NCBI GenBank assembly: GCA_963921825.1
Contig: OY997591.1
Coordinates: 58,072,531 to 58,136,530 of the forward strand
From: Erodium maritimum
Lineage: Eukaryota; Streptophyta; Magnoliopsida; Geraniales; Geraniaceae
Direction of reading: 5' to 3'
Length of the DNA stretch: 64,000 nucleotides
Part shown: piece after piece, positions 54,015-64,000 of the stretch
Numbering within the stretch: the stretch's first letter is position 1
How the letters are laid out: the number at the start of each line of letters is the position of its first letter
Program-made: the position numbers and the translations under genes
Notes under the pieces: model-generated
What the model was told of the DNA's origin: nothing
Database searches by the model: none
Seen by the model: only the letters and a program-made list of their open reading frames with translations

Positions 54015-57000
54015 ATGGGTCGAGTAAGTAATTTTCCCCAAAACTTTCGTTTCTGTAGAAAATCGTAAGGTTAGGGTTTTAGGGTTTTTGTACAAACTCG
54101 TCATTTTCGTTTCGTTTCTGTTGATTCTCTCTTACACGAGTTATGTGCAGAAACGTTCTCGTGCAAAACCCATAAATGGGTCAAACTTTCAATCCAACGA
54201 TGAAGCTAGGGTTTGCTTCCAAATATTTAAAGGGGGGGAGTTTGTTGGACCTAGGCATCAGTATGTTGGGGGTACTGTGAAGTCATTTGTGTTGGTTGTT
54301 GATGAAATTAGCTATTTCAAAATCATGTTTACGGTGCATAAGCTGTGGCCCGATCAAGTAAGCACCCTCCATTATAGGAAGAAGGATAAACTGGTGGAGA
54401 TATGGAGTGACCAATGCTTAGATAAGGCCATGAAGCAGCATAAGTGGAAGGTGGACTCTGTCCCTCTATACTTAGTGGTGGGAAGAGCAGCAATTGCTAT
54501 TGTAAGACGATGTGTGAAGATAATAGGAGGCACCCTTGCGAAGAAATATGGGCGTCTTGGGGAATACATGTGGCCTAAGATTGAGAGGCCTAAAGTGAAG
54601 TTTTATGACGATGAGACAAAATATTTCAAGAGGCTAGAGTTGTTGGATGTACTAGAAGCTGGGTATAAACTGGACAAGGAATCAAGGTTGGATGGGAAGA
54701 GGATAGTTCAATGGATTGAAGAGTCAGATGATGAAATCAAAATGGAATCAGATGAAGGTATGAAACTGAAAATTTTGCAATTATTAATTTGTTATTGTTG
54801 ACTTGCAATGATTGAGTTGTTATTTGTGAATGTAGATGAAGAGCCACCAAAGCACATGGAGACTGAACATGAGGGAGTGACAGCTGAAGAAAAGGAGAAG
54901 GAAGGTATGAAATTGAAATTTTGTAAAGTATGGTTTGTGGGTTGATTTCCAATTATTGACTTGGTAGTTGTGAATGTAGATAAAGAGTAACCAAATGACA
55001 TGGAGACTAAAGATAAGGAAGTGGTAGCTGAAGAGAAGGAGAAGGAATGTATGAAACTGAAAAGGTTTAAAGTATGGTTTGTGAGTTGATTTCCAATTAA
55101 TGAGTTGTTATTTGTGAATGTAGATGAAGAGCCATATGTTCACATGGAGAATGACCATGAGGAAGGTATGTAAGTGAAAATGTTTCCATTTTCAGTTACT
55201 ATTTTTTCTTTATTTGTTTTGCAATTGTTGAGTTGTTGATTGTTTGTGTAGGTCAACATCCTGCACATAACATGGACAATAACCTGGAGACTGATCATGA
55301 TGAAGTTGATGCAGGTATTAAATTGAAAGTAGGAAATGCATGTTATTTGAGCTACATTTGGTGTAATTGTGTTTACTAATGAAGTTGGTGTTTTTGAATC
55401 CAGCTCAAGAGCCAGCACATGGGGAAGCAGAAGAAAGTGAAGAGGAGAGGTTGAAGCAAGCACATCAGCGGAAGGGGAAGGCCCATGTTGATGCTGAAGT
55501 CAACCAACAAACAACCGAGGAAGTTGACAAAGGTATGTTCATGTTGACTATGCAATTATTAGGTTAGGAAAACATTGTTTAATGTTGACTGTGATTTGCT
55601 AATGTAGGTCATGACCATCTACATGAAAAGGAGGAGAGGTTGAAAGAAAGTGACTTCCCCGAGTGGTTGACGGATATGGTATTTGACAGTGATGGGGAAA
55701 GGGTTATTGGAGAGGAATTGGGCCAAGACTTTGAAGATTCGGAAGACCGACGAACCCATGTTGTAGAGGAGCTTCCGGTTGAAGACTCATCTGACGATGA
55801 GGTCATGGAAGGGGTTGGTGGAGAAGTGGAGGAAGTTGATTTAGGAAAACAGGTAGATGGAAGAAAGGTGTGGGACGTGGAAGATATCAGAGCAGTCGTT
55901 CCCATACAAGTGGGAACTCTGTTCAAGGATGCAGAGGCATTTAGGCTACTGTTTTGTGGTCATGTAGCCACGGTCGGGTTCGAGTTCAGGTTCAAGCGGA
56001 ATGAGACCCTAAAAATTGGAGTGCAATGCGAAGAAGCAGCATGCAATTTCTGGTGCTATGCTGGTGCGTACAAGGGTACGAACATATTGGAGATACGTCG
56101 CGTGGATCCACATCAACAACTTTTCCCACGAAAAATGAAGAACCCATCTATCCACGTGCCTTATTTGGCACATAGGTTTGCTAGAGAGATACGAGAGGCA
56201 CCCAATATGGACAAAGAGCAACTCAGGACCACGATCAGGAATGCGTTGCAATTGGAGGTATCTGACAAGCAGTTGTATCGAACATTCTACAAAGCTAGGG
56301 AGTTATTCGCTGGTGATGTGGCAGCTCAGTATAAACGATTGTTCACATACTGTTCAATGCTTCGGCGAACTAACCCGGGCAGCAAGGCAAAATTGATGGT
56401 GGAGCATGAAGTTTACCCTCCCGATCCTGAAAAACAACCACGGTTCTTGAGGATGTATATCAGGTACAAGGTACAGAAGGATGGGTTCCTTGCTGGGTGC
56501 AGACCATTTGTTCGTTTGGATGGGTGCCACTTGAAGGGCAGATTTGGTGGGCAGCTCTTAGCAGCTGTGGGGTTCGATGCTAATGGAGGCATGTTCCCCT
56601 TAGCATTCGCTATAGTGGAGCAAGAAAACAAGACTTCATGGAGGTGGTTCCTCGAGGATTTTTTTGATGATTTTGGGGTAATAGAGCTGAGAGAGTGGGT
56701 GTTTATATCAGATAGACAGAAGGTAACATTCCTACTCTAAATTCTTGTGTTTTCAGGTTAATACCTAGTATGTTTTTTCAGATTACTGCCTAGATTAATA
56801 CCTAGTTTAACACCTAATGTCCCATGTCACATGCAAGGTTTGGTTCAGCTGTTCAAGGACTGGCTCCCTAATGCTGAACATCGATTCTGCATGAGGCACG
56901 TGTATGAGAACTGGTACTTGAAATTCAAGTGTCCGGAGTTGACGTCACTGATGTATGGCTGCTCTAGGGCCACCACAATTGAACACTTTGAAGAGCGGAT

Positions 57001-58364
57001 GGAGGAGATCAAGAACCTGAATGAAGAAGCATACAAATGGCTACGTGGTCTAGACCCAAAAGGTTGGTGCAAGGCTTATTTTTCTAATAGGGCTAGGTCA
57101 TATACCCAAGTAAATAACATGAGTGAATGTTACAACAAATGGATCTTAAAGGGTAGGGATAAGCCCATATATGAACTGTGTGAGTATTTACGGGGTAAAC
57201 TGCCCAAACTGTTCTACAAGAGACACCACATGTTAGATGCATATACCGGTAGCCTGTGAACTAACATCCAACAAATCTTAGAGGTCAACAAAGTGAATAG
57301 TTCCAAATGTAGTGCCGTAAACTGTGGGGGTGGTGTGTTTGAGGTCAGGGAGGGTAAGAGAACCCGTCAAGTGGACGTGGTAGAGAAATCTTGTTCATGT
57401 TTGGGGTGACAGCTAACTGCGATACCTTGTCGACATGGCATAGCTGCCTTTGTAATTCTTAGGACTAAACCAGAGGATTATGTTCACAAGTATTACCATG
57501 TGGACACCTACAACATGATTTACTCAGATTTTCTGAAACCTATACCTAGTATGGATGAGTGGCATAAAAAATGCAAGTACCCTAAAATTGCCCCTCCTAA
57601 TGTGCACATCCCTCCGGGTAGACCTAAGACTAGGAGAAGAAAGTCAGAAGCTGAAATTGAAATTGCAAAGGGGAAAAGGAAGCAGTCAACATGCACAAGG
57701 TGTGGGCGTTCATGACATAATTTAAGATCATGTTCAGCCAAAGACTTTGGGGAGAGTACTAGTCAGCGAAAGACAAGACTAGGGCTGAAATCAGGCCACT
57801 ACAACACACCAGAGGAAAGGGAGAATCTCATGAGGAAGAGGAAGAAAGTAGTTGCTGCTGCAATACAGAAAAGGTCAAAAAAACAGTGCACACCAGCTGA
57901 AATTGAAGCCAAGAGGTTGGCAGCAGTAGAAAGGTTGAGTAAGAGGACCAAAGCCACTCATGATGGCATCGGTGTAGCCCAATCAGAGCTGAATGAGATG
58001 AGGAATACCCAACAGGTATGAAACTGAAAAAATGGTTTTCATGATATATGTAGATCTGGGTTGTAATGAATTTCAAAATAGGTTTTGATGTTGAGTATTA
58101 AACTGAAAATCAAAACTAACCTTTCTTCATCTTTTGTAGAGTCCCTTTGTAGTTCTTCAGCCATCTGGATCAGGAAACCCATCTTCAACAAGGGATGATG
58201 TGAGGTTTTACGTTCCGCCTGCTAGAGGAAGAGGGAGAGCAGCAGCTGGAGCAAGGGGAAGGGGAAGAGGGAGAGGAAGGAACCACCCATCTTCAAGTCA
58301 AGGTTCTGCAGCACCTCAACCACCAGCCTTCACACCTCCACCTACTAGCAGCACCGAACCCTAA
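54015..58364 (+). pseudogene. MULE (mudrA-type) transposase gene, ten exons, inactivated
   Basis: Exons by GT-AG sites and phase: 54015-54023 (MGR), 54151-54757, 54836-54904, 54980-55048, 55124-55165, 55252-55314, 55404-55532, 55608-56722, 56837-58015, 58140-58364. Domains: N-terminal GGEFVGPRHQYVGG block (PB1-like of plant MULEs); MuDR DNA-binding region (VGTLFKDAEAFRLLF to NFWCYA); MULE DDE domain (VRLDGCHLKGRFGGQLL, VFISDRQK); SWIM finger (SCSCLG*QLTAIPCRH); CCHC knuckle (CTRCGRS*HNLRSC); Arg/Gly-rich tail. Stops: TAA in exon 4 (~54988), TGA at 57257, 57407 and 57713. The acceptor before exon 9 reads AA (56835-56836) instead of AG. Exons 3-5 are tandem duplicates of a short acidic exon. 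Confidence 0.88.
54836..55165 (+). repeat. Tandemly duplicated mini-exons in the MULE transposase
   Basis: Exons 3 and 4 are both exactly 69 bp, encode similar acidic peptides (DEEPPKHMETEHEGVTAEEK and a DKE*PNDMETKDKEVVAEEK version) and are flanked by near-identical introns (donor GTATGAAA, acceptor TTGTGAATGTAG). Exon 5 (42 bp) is a third, shorter copy. Confidence 0.85.
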
Positions 58365-59018
58365 ATGCTAGGTTTCATTTTGTGGCTGTTATGCAACTTG
58401 TGCATGTTGGTGCCATCCACTTTTTTGGACTTTTGTGGTAGTTTATTACCATTTAATGTGTAAAGTCATGTTGGACATCAATGATGGGGGACAAGGAATC
58501 TCTTTTGCTAGACTTTTGTACCTAGTAGATGGAACATGTACTTTCACTTTTATTGTCTAGACTTCTCTATTTTCAGTTTCATACCCAACTTTGTGGTCCT
58601 GGAATTACATATGTACTTGTTGGTTTTACTTTGTGTTGTTAGAAATACAGGTTACACACAAATTGCAGTTGGTTCATGCCAAAATTTCAAATAAACCATC
58701 ATTTTCAGTTTGGTACCCAATGAAAAAACCTTGGCTTTGATGTCCATTTACAGGGTATTATGTGTGCCAAAACCTATAAAAACACTCATTTTCAGTTTCA
58801 TACACATGCACATATTTAACCCCATCTTCATTCATGTCAAATTATTGAAGTCTTTTATGATCCCAAAGTGATAACAACACCACCTAACTCAATACATTTG
58901 CATTTTCACTTTGGTACCCATGCACAGATTTAAACCACAACACCAAACTTCCTTCATTTCATCCAACACATTCAACAATAACAACATACAAGCTGCAAGT
59001 TCCATTCCTTAGACAAAC
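58365..59018. other. Convergent 3' region between the two MULE genes
   Basis: AT-rich. The phrase TTTTCAGTTT(C/G)(A/G)TACC recurs several times between 58570 and 58920, reminiscent of the termini. No ORF. Confidence 0.5.
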
Positions 59019-59548
59019 TCATAATAACCTACTTATCAACCAATTGAACACAAATCCTAAAACAACTAACATAATCATTCTTCTGCCCTTTTCTCTTTGA
59101 GCATCCACATCACATTGGAGCTTCATAACCCTTTCTTCACTAATTTTTTGTTGTTCAAACACAGTAGATATGTCATTTTCCATCCTTGCAATTTTATCTT
59201 CAACATATTTCACTTGCTCAAGCAGGTTCAATTTATCATCATCCATCCTTCGAACCCTTTCTTCTAATTGTTTGAACTGCTCTGACTTTGTCCCAAATTC
59301 GTATTTCGCTCCACCAATCCACCGAAAAAATTCGCACTTTCCATCACTTTGACAAGAACAGAAACCCTAATTTCAGCTGAAATTTCCCCAAATTTCCCAA
59401 AACTGAAACCCTAATTAAATGCATCACTTACCTTGAAATTCTCACACCCAACGAACCTTCTTCCTGGATTCAGCTGCGTGGTTGAGATTCGTACAGGAGT
59501 TTCGACTCGACAGTCGCAAATCCACTTCTTCGCGTTCAGCCTCTTCAT
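59019..59548 (-). pseudogene. GRF zinc-finger, coiled-coil, transmembrane protein in MULE (two exons)
   Basis: Exon 1 (59432-59548) begins MKRLNAKKWICDCRVETPVR and contains LNPGRRFVGCENFK. After an intron (GTAAGT donor at 59431, acceptor AG at 59348-59347) exon 2 reads DGKCEFFRWIGG. Together they form a GRF zinc finger (CDC ... NPGRRF..C ... C-FF-W), a nucleic-acid-binding module. A coiled coil follows (KQLEERVRRM to VDAQREKG, ~70 residues) and a C-terminal hydrophobic helix (MIMLVVLGFVFNWLIS). At the predicted junction the frame is off (TGA after AAG), so this copy may be broken or my intron ends are wrong. The start lies just inside the right TIR. Role unknown; possibly a mudrB-like partner. 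Confidence 0.72.
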
Positions 59549-59657
59549 CACCACGACCCGAAGGTTCAACTTCGTTCAAACTACACATCCAACCTTCGAT
59601 TTCGTTCTCCACCGAAGATTCAACACCCACCCTTCTCCTTCTTCTCCGGTGGACCCT

Positions 59658-59972
59658 CGGCCCTCTTCTTCTTCTTCTTCGCGAGTTTGAGTCTGAATGA
59701 TTTGGTCAACGAAGTGAAAATGGTAAGTAAAGATGAAAAGGGTAGTTGTGTCATTTCATAAATCAAGGAAATGAAATGAAAATAGGCATTAAAACATAAA
59801 AGGGCAAAAAAGTCATTTCACAGGGCAAACTGACGGATTCTGTTAAAAACAGACGGATGGGTACTAAAGTGAAAGTAAATGTTTGGTTTTGGGTATGAAA
59901 GTGCAAAAAAAATTTGCCAGGGTATTATACTGAAATTAAATATTTGGCAGGGTATTATACTGAAATTTTTCC
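59658..59972. repeat. MULE right terminal inverted repeat, with duplicated tip
   Basis: Reverse complement of the left TIR with few differences. The outermost ~37 bp carries an additional copy of the TTTCAGTATAATACCCTG motif. Confidence 0.88.
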
Positions 59973-60668
59973 AAAAAAAACCTACCATGAGTTATTTTTT
60001 TATAAGATGTAGTCATTTTCTTTGATAGTTGTAAAAAGTATTCTGAACTCGTCTCTTTTTTACCGTTTGTGTAAATTTGTTTGAAAGAAGATTTTTACCC
60101 TAGAAATTTTAAATCTAAAAACTATGCTTGTTGTTGTAACTTGAGTGGTCATTTGTTAATATGTTTTGTGGTGGAACATATAATGCTTCTTTTTCTGCAA
60201 AAGTATTACTATTCTATGCTGTCATAGATTGTAGTATGAAAAATTGTGTATAATGGTCCCTCTCATGCGTTCACTTTGATTCATTAATGGAATGACATTT
60301 TGTTGTTAAACACGTATTGTGTAATAGTACTGTTAAGGTAGGAATAATGATTTGCTTATTATTATACATGAGTAGAATCAACCTGTTACAGTAACAATCA
60401 ATTCTAGAATTGTTTGGTAATGGAAATGTAACATATCTTGCATTCTTACTTACTGCTATATGTATTTCATTTTATACTCCTCATGTCATAATTTTATTTA
60501 CTCTCTACGCTGCATGTGTGACATTCAAAACCAGTATGGATAATCAGTCATTGTACTTTTGTTCTTGGAAGTTAGTTATGTGTAATGTTGATATTCTTTT
60601 TCCTTTAGTGTTGAAGCGCCCGTGTTTGAAAGTATTTGAAGGCCTCCATCTATTATTTTTTATCAGCA
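59973..60668. other. Unassigned AT-rich sequence
   Basis: No coding signal that I trust (a 90-codon plus ORF at 60410-60682 is hydrophobic background) and no element ends. Confidence 0.45.
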
Positions 60669-63600
60669 TATTTTTTTTATAGACCAAGCCTTTGAAAAAA
60701 AAAGGACAAGACCAAGGGTAAAGCCCTCAAAGTTTTACAACAGCAAGAGATCAACATGATCCCTAACACTACTACAGTACTCCTATTACATAAACATCTA
60801 GCCAAACCATGGCTTGACAGGCATGAAACACTCCGCCTTTACAATCACTACCTTGTACACCTAAAAACCACCATGTTAAACTACCACATAAAACACCATC
60901 CTTAAGACACAAGGGAACACCAAAGAAGCAACAAGGATGCAACAAAAAGAATACTCCACAAACACCCACACTACTAAAAGATATCCCCCCCAAACCTCGG
61001 GACAATCAGAAACAAAAACAAGCCAAATTGCAAGGAATGACCTGATGAAAGTTAAAACACAACAACTTTGCAGCAGCACTAAAGAAATGGATCTGATGCA
61101 ATGAAACCACATGAACCTCCAACGAATTATTAGAACTGACCTTGAACCTGTAAATCATCTTCCAAAAAATGATATAGATCAACACTGTCCAACAAATTGA
61201 GACTTGGTGGAAAAAGGATATTCCAGCCAATAACCCATTTTCGATCCCCAACAAGCTTTGTCTAGAACTGGCCCCTTCACTTTCAAGAGAGAATCCTCAA
61301 GTAGAGGAAAGATTCAAAGTACTTGGAGTTTGAGAATTGTTCCCTCTCAGTGACTCCACTCCCTCATCCCGTTCCTCCAAATCACAGAAATCATCCTCAG
61401 AGTTTGCTTCAAGATCTATTGCTTGATTCAATTCAATATCAAGGTTATCAAACTGCTCAACCACTAGATCGTCAGCTATATAAGCCTTTAATCCCAAGGT
61501 CTTGCAATACTCCCAAGTCTCAGCTCCCCCTAATTTAAACACTTGTGTATTCTTCTTAATTTGAGCGATTGAAGTAGAAGCGGCCACAGTTGAAATTTGG
61601 ACAGGGACTCTTGTTTTTGACCTTGTGATATAAGCAATTGGGTAAACGATTTGTTCCTCTTCTTTTTAGATGTGGGCTTAGCCTCCAAATTTTGAGAGTT
61701 TGAAATCACAGTTCCATCCAAAATAAAGAGGGGTAAGGTCACTAGGGCCCAAATTTGCAGCACGAGGGGTTTTATCTGCACTCTCCTTAATAAGTCCAAC
61801 TTCCAACAAAGAATTTGGTCCTTGTGAGATCTTACCAGTCCCGTCTTCCATCTTCTTAATGTTTTCTCTTCCATCTTCCAAACTCAAAATATCTGCACTC
61901 TCCTTAATGTTTTCTTCCAAACTCAAAATATCAGCAACCACCACATCTCTGAAGCTTTGAGTTAATGGAGACGAGAGATGTAACTCTTGAGTGTGGCCAA
62001 GAGTATATAATGGAGGAAAATCAGAGTCCCTTACCCCACAAAGATCTTTGGATGCAATTAATTCTGAGGTAACAGTCAGACCAACATTTTCTTGCAGAGA
62101 ATATCCTCCATTAAAACCAACCTTTGAAGTTAACACAACCTTACCTACTGGGATTGTCTTAAATCTTAATAACCCCCAAAGGTGCAGTCTCAACAGATAA
62201 AGGAACATTAAAATCGCTAGACAAGGAATTATCACTGCTAACTTCCTCAGATGAATTGAAGGGAGGCTTAAAAGTAGGAACATGTGTCAAAGGAACAACA
62301 GATGAATCCATTGAGCACACCATAAATTTGTATTCAGATTTTCTAGCACTAAACTATCTTCTTTGTAAACCTTTGAATACTCTTGTGAATGAATTAAAAC
62401 AAAGGCTGCATCAAGATACTCACCAGTAATAGTTTGAGGATGGGTCAACACCAAAGAGCCCAAATCTGAAGTGACTGCAGCAAAGGTTTCAGGACACCAT
62501 CCAAGGTTTGGAATTCCATAAATGGTTATTCAAGTGAATTTTCCACCCTCTTTGTAGAGCTTTGCTTTATCTCCAATAAGACTCATCCATGGTTTGAGCC
62601 AATCAACATCATCTTTTAGAGCCTATATCTCCAATTCCTTATCAGGGAACAAGATAAGTACCACTTTGTTGCCAAGTGATTTAACCAGTAGAACACCCTC
62701 TCTTTCAGCTCGAAAATCCTCCATAATTACTTCAATTGAGATGTTCTTATGAAGCAAAGCAAGATGTCCCCTTGAAAGCAGTTCCTTGTGAGCTTCCACC
62801 ACTTTCCCAACATGCAAGGGATTAATAGGAACTTTAATCTCCTCCTTCCTTCTCCAATGGGCAGATGAATCAGAAATCTTTTGTAACCTTCTCCTTCTCC
62901 ATGCTTTCACCACAAAGAGATTGTATCCTTTCAACACAAACCCATTAAAAGTTCGTGTTGCCTTATTGAACCCCTCAACAAATTTGAAGCACACAAATCC
63001 AAACCACTTCCCTTTGATGTTGGGTTTGTTAGGAGCTTCGACCTTCAAAATTTCTCCACACTCTTGAAAGAGATTCTCAATCTACTCTCTGGAGGTTTGT
63101 GGAGGAAGGTTATGTACAAAAATACAGTTGAGACTCTCTTGAGGCGAAGTCCCAATCTCTTCCACTTGTTTATCATTCCCCAGAATACGTTGTGAAGGTA
63201 TGATGATTGATTGCAATTTCGATTGTAGAACTTCCCTATCGCTACTAAGACTCTGACCCAATCCAGAACGACCAGCTACCCCTGTCCTTCTCATTCCTCC
63301 TTGTTCAAAACCTGGAGGAGGCCCAATTGATGAAGACGAAGCCATGGAAGTCATATGAACTTTCTTAGTTGTCAGAAAACGCAGCACCCGTGCAAGAATC
63401 AAAGGAGTCAACCAACGATGGAGAATGATGCAGGAACCAACCACGGAAGGAGAGTGACGACCCAACAGCTCCCAAACGAAATACCAGACAATAAGACATG
63501 ACCGAAAAGTAGCCAGAGAAGAAACCAAATCTACCATGACGAACACCACCACAAATCGTCCCCACGATGAGACGTCACAACCCACACGCGAATTGTTCAC

Positions 63601-63720
63601 CGCAGGCGAAAAACTAAGCACCCACCAGCCTGGAAACCATGGTCGCCGATTGTAGCTCGACCAACCACCCTCGACCACGCAGAACGATTACCAAAGGAGA
63701 TTCGTAAAAGTCGAATCCAG
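60669..63720 (-). mobile_element. RRM-type LINE ORF1 retroposon without RT
   Basis: A T-rich run at 60669-60680 (reverse of poly(A)) is followed, reading from the right on the minus strand, by a leader, an ORF1-like protein and a 3' UTR of ~600 bp. There is no room for ORF2 and no EN or RT motif, so it is either an internal-deletion derivative or an ORF1-only retroposon. No target duplication could be fixed. Confidence 0.65.
61297..63345 (-). pseudogene. LINE ORF1-like protein with RRM and DUF4283-like region
   Basis: From MASSSSIGPPPGFEQGG: an RRM with RNP2 CIFVHNLPPQ and RNP1 KGKWFGFVCF, interrupted by TAG at 63082-63084. Then GYNLFVVKAWRRRR, AHKELLSRGHLALL, and a region with IYGIPNLGWCPETF that resembles DUF4283 of plant LINE ORF1 proteins. 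An acidic/Ser-rich C-terminal part (61297-62283) has frameshifts. ORF1p of this type binds element RNA. At least four stops; not functional. Confidence 0.7.
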
Positions 63721-64000
63721 AGACGGCCTGTTTGAGTATTTGAGTTGGATCATGTTTTAACACCATATTATTCCTTGTTTAGGTATGTGATTCGATTATA
63801 TTTCCTATCTTTAAACATACTTTTGATCCATATGGAAGGCCCATACATGATAGCAAGTGTTGAAATGTCTCACGTTAGAACAATGCCAATTTATGGACCC
63901 CTTGATTGATATGTATCTTGAGGCTGTCACCCATCATCATAAGCTTTTGGACTGGATCAAATTTTGACAATTAGTTATTATGTCTTTAATCTTTTGGGGT
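63721..64000. other. Window edge; possible LTR start near 63859
   Basis: TGTTGAAATGTCTCACGTTAG at about 63859 resembles the beginning of common plant LTRs (TGTTGAAATGTCCCACATTGG). The window ends before this can be tested. Confidence 0.3.

Larger units (their letters stand above)
53644..59972 (+). mobile_element. MULE with long TIRs and two convergent genes (6329 bp)
   Basis: Inverted repeats of ~277 bp (53644-53920) and ~315 bp (59658-59972) match closely throughout. Flanks are runs of 8-10 A, compatible with a 9-bp duplication but not diagnostic. The right end has an extra partial copy of the terminal TTTCAGTATAATACCCTG motif. The left TIR leads into a mudrA-type transposase gene, the right TIR into an opposite-strand GRF-zinc-finger gene, a convergent layout like MuDR of maize. 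Confidence 0.9.

Noticed and set aside
60410..60682. 90-codon hydrophobic plus ORF
   Set aside because: AT-rich background sequence that runs into the T-run of the neighbouring retroposon.

Overview
This is nuclear DNA of a flowering plant, most likely a eudicot; I cannot name the species. The evidence is the set of plant retrotransposon clades present (Athila/Tat-like and Del/Tekay-like Gypsy, plant Copia, L1-like LINEs with a C-terminal RNase H, MULE, PIF/Harbinger), GT-AG introns, and a plant stress-associated AN1 zinc-finger gene at the left edge. No rRNA, convincing tRNA or CRISPR was seen.

Layout. 1-1430: the only intact ordinary gene, an intronless SAP5-type AN1 zinc-finger gene (minus strand) that lacks the usual A20 finger, with two ABRE cores upstream. 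1436-2890: a non-coding repeat remnant. 3061-7530: a plus-strand LINE split by a 3.16-kb solo LTR (3658-6813, TSD ATGAT). 8119-14480: debris of a second AN1-type SAP gene on the minus strand. Its AN1 end is broken and duplicated, a solo LTR (8911-11718, TSD CCTAC) lies in an apparent intron, and a PIF/Harbinger element (11985-14395, TSD TAA) lies in an apparent 5' UTR exon.

14812-48117: one minus-strand LINE (EN-RT-RNase H) exploded by nested insertions. An RRM-encoding retroposon (16744-26992, perfect 19-bp TSD) entered it and was itself entered by a Copia element (18061-26521, TSD CAGAT) whose two 1688-bp LTRs differ at one base that I could find. An Athila/Tat-like Gypsy (27363-46157, TSD ATATT) entered the same LINE and was in turn entered by a Del/Tekay-like Gypsy (30561-39281) and by a second LINE (40221-42744, 14-bp TSD). 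A short plus-strand LINE tail (46390-46875) also interrupts it.

48118-53643: a Copia RT scrap, a mirror-image pair of small TRIM/SINE-like units bounded by one 5-bp TSD, a repeat-containing hypothetical ORF, a MITE and a tRNA-like SINE head. 53644-59972: a MULE with about 300-bp TIRs carrying two convergent genes. One is a multi-exon mudrA-type transposase disabled by stops and a lost splice acceptor; the other is an opposite-strand GRF zinc-finger/coiled-coil/transmembrane protein. 60669-63720: another RRM-type LINE ORF1 retroposon without RT.

Nearly all coding capacity here is decayed. The SAP gene is the only host gene I would trust, and the best-preserved transposon reading frame is the 420-codon RT of the LINE at 41458-42720.
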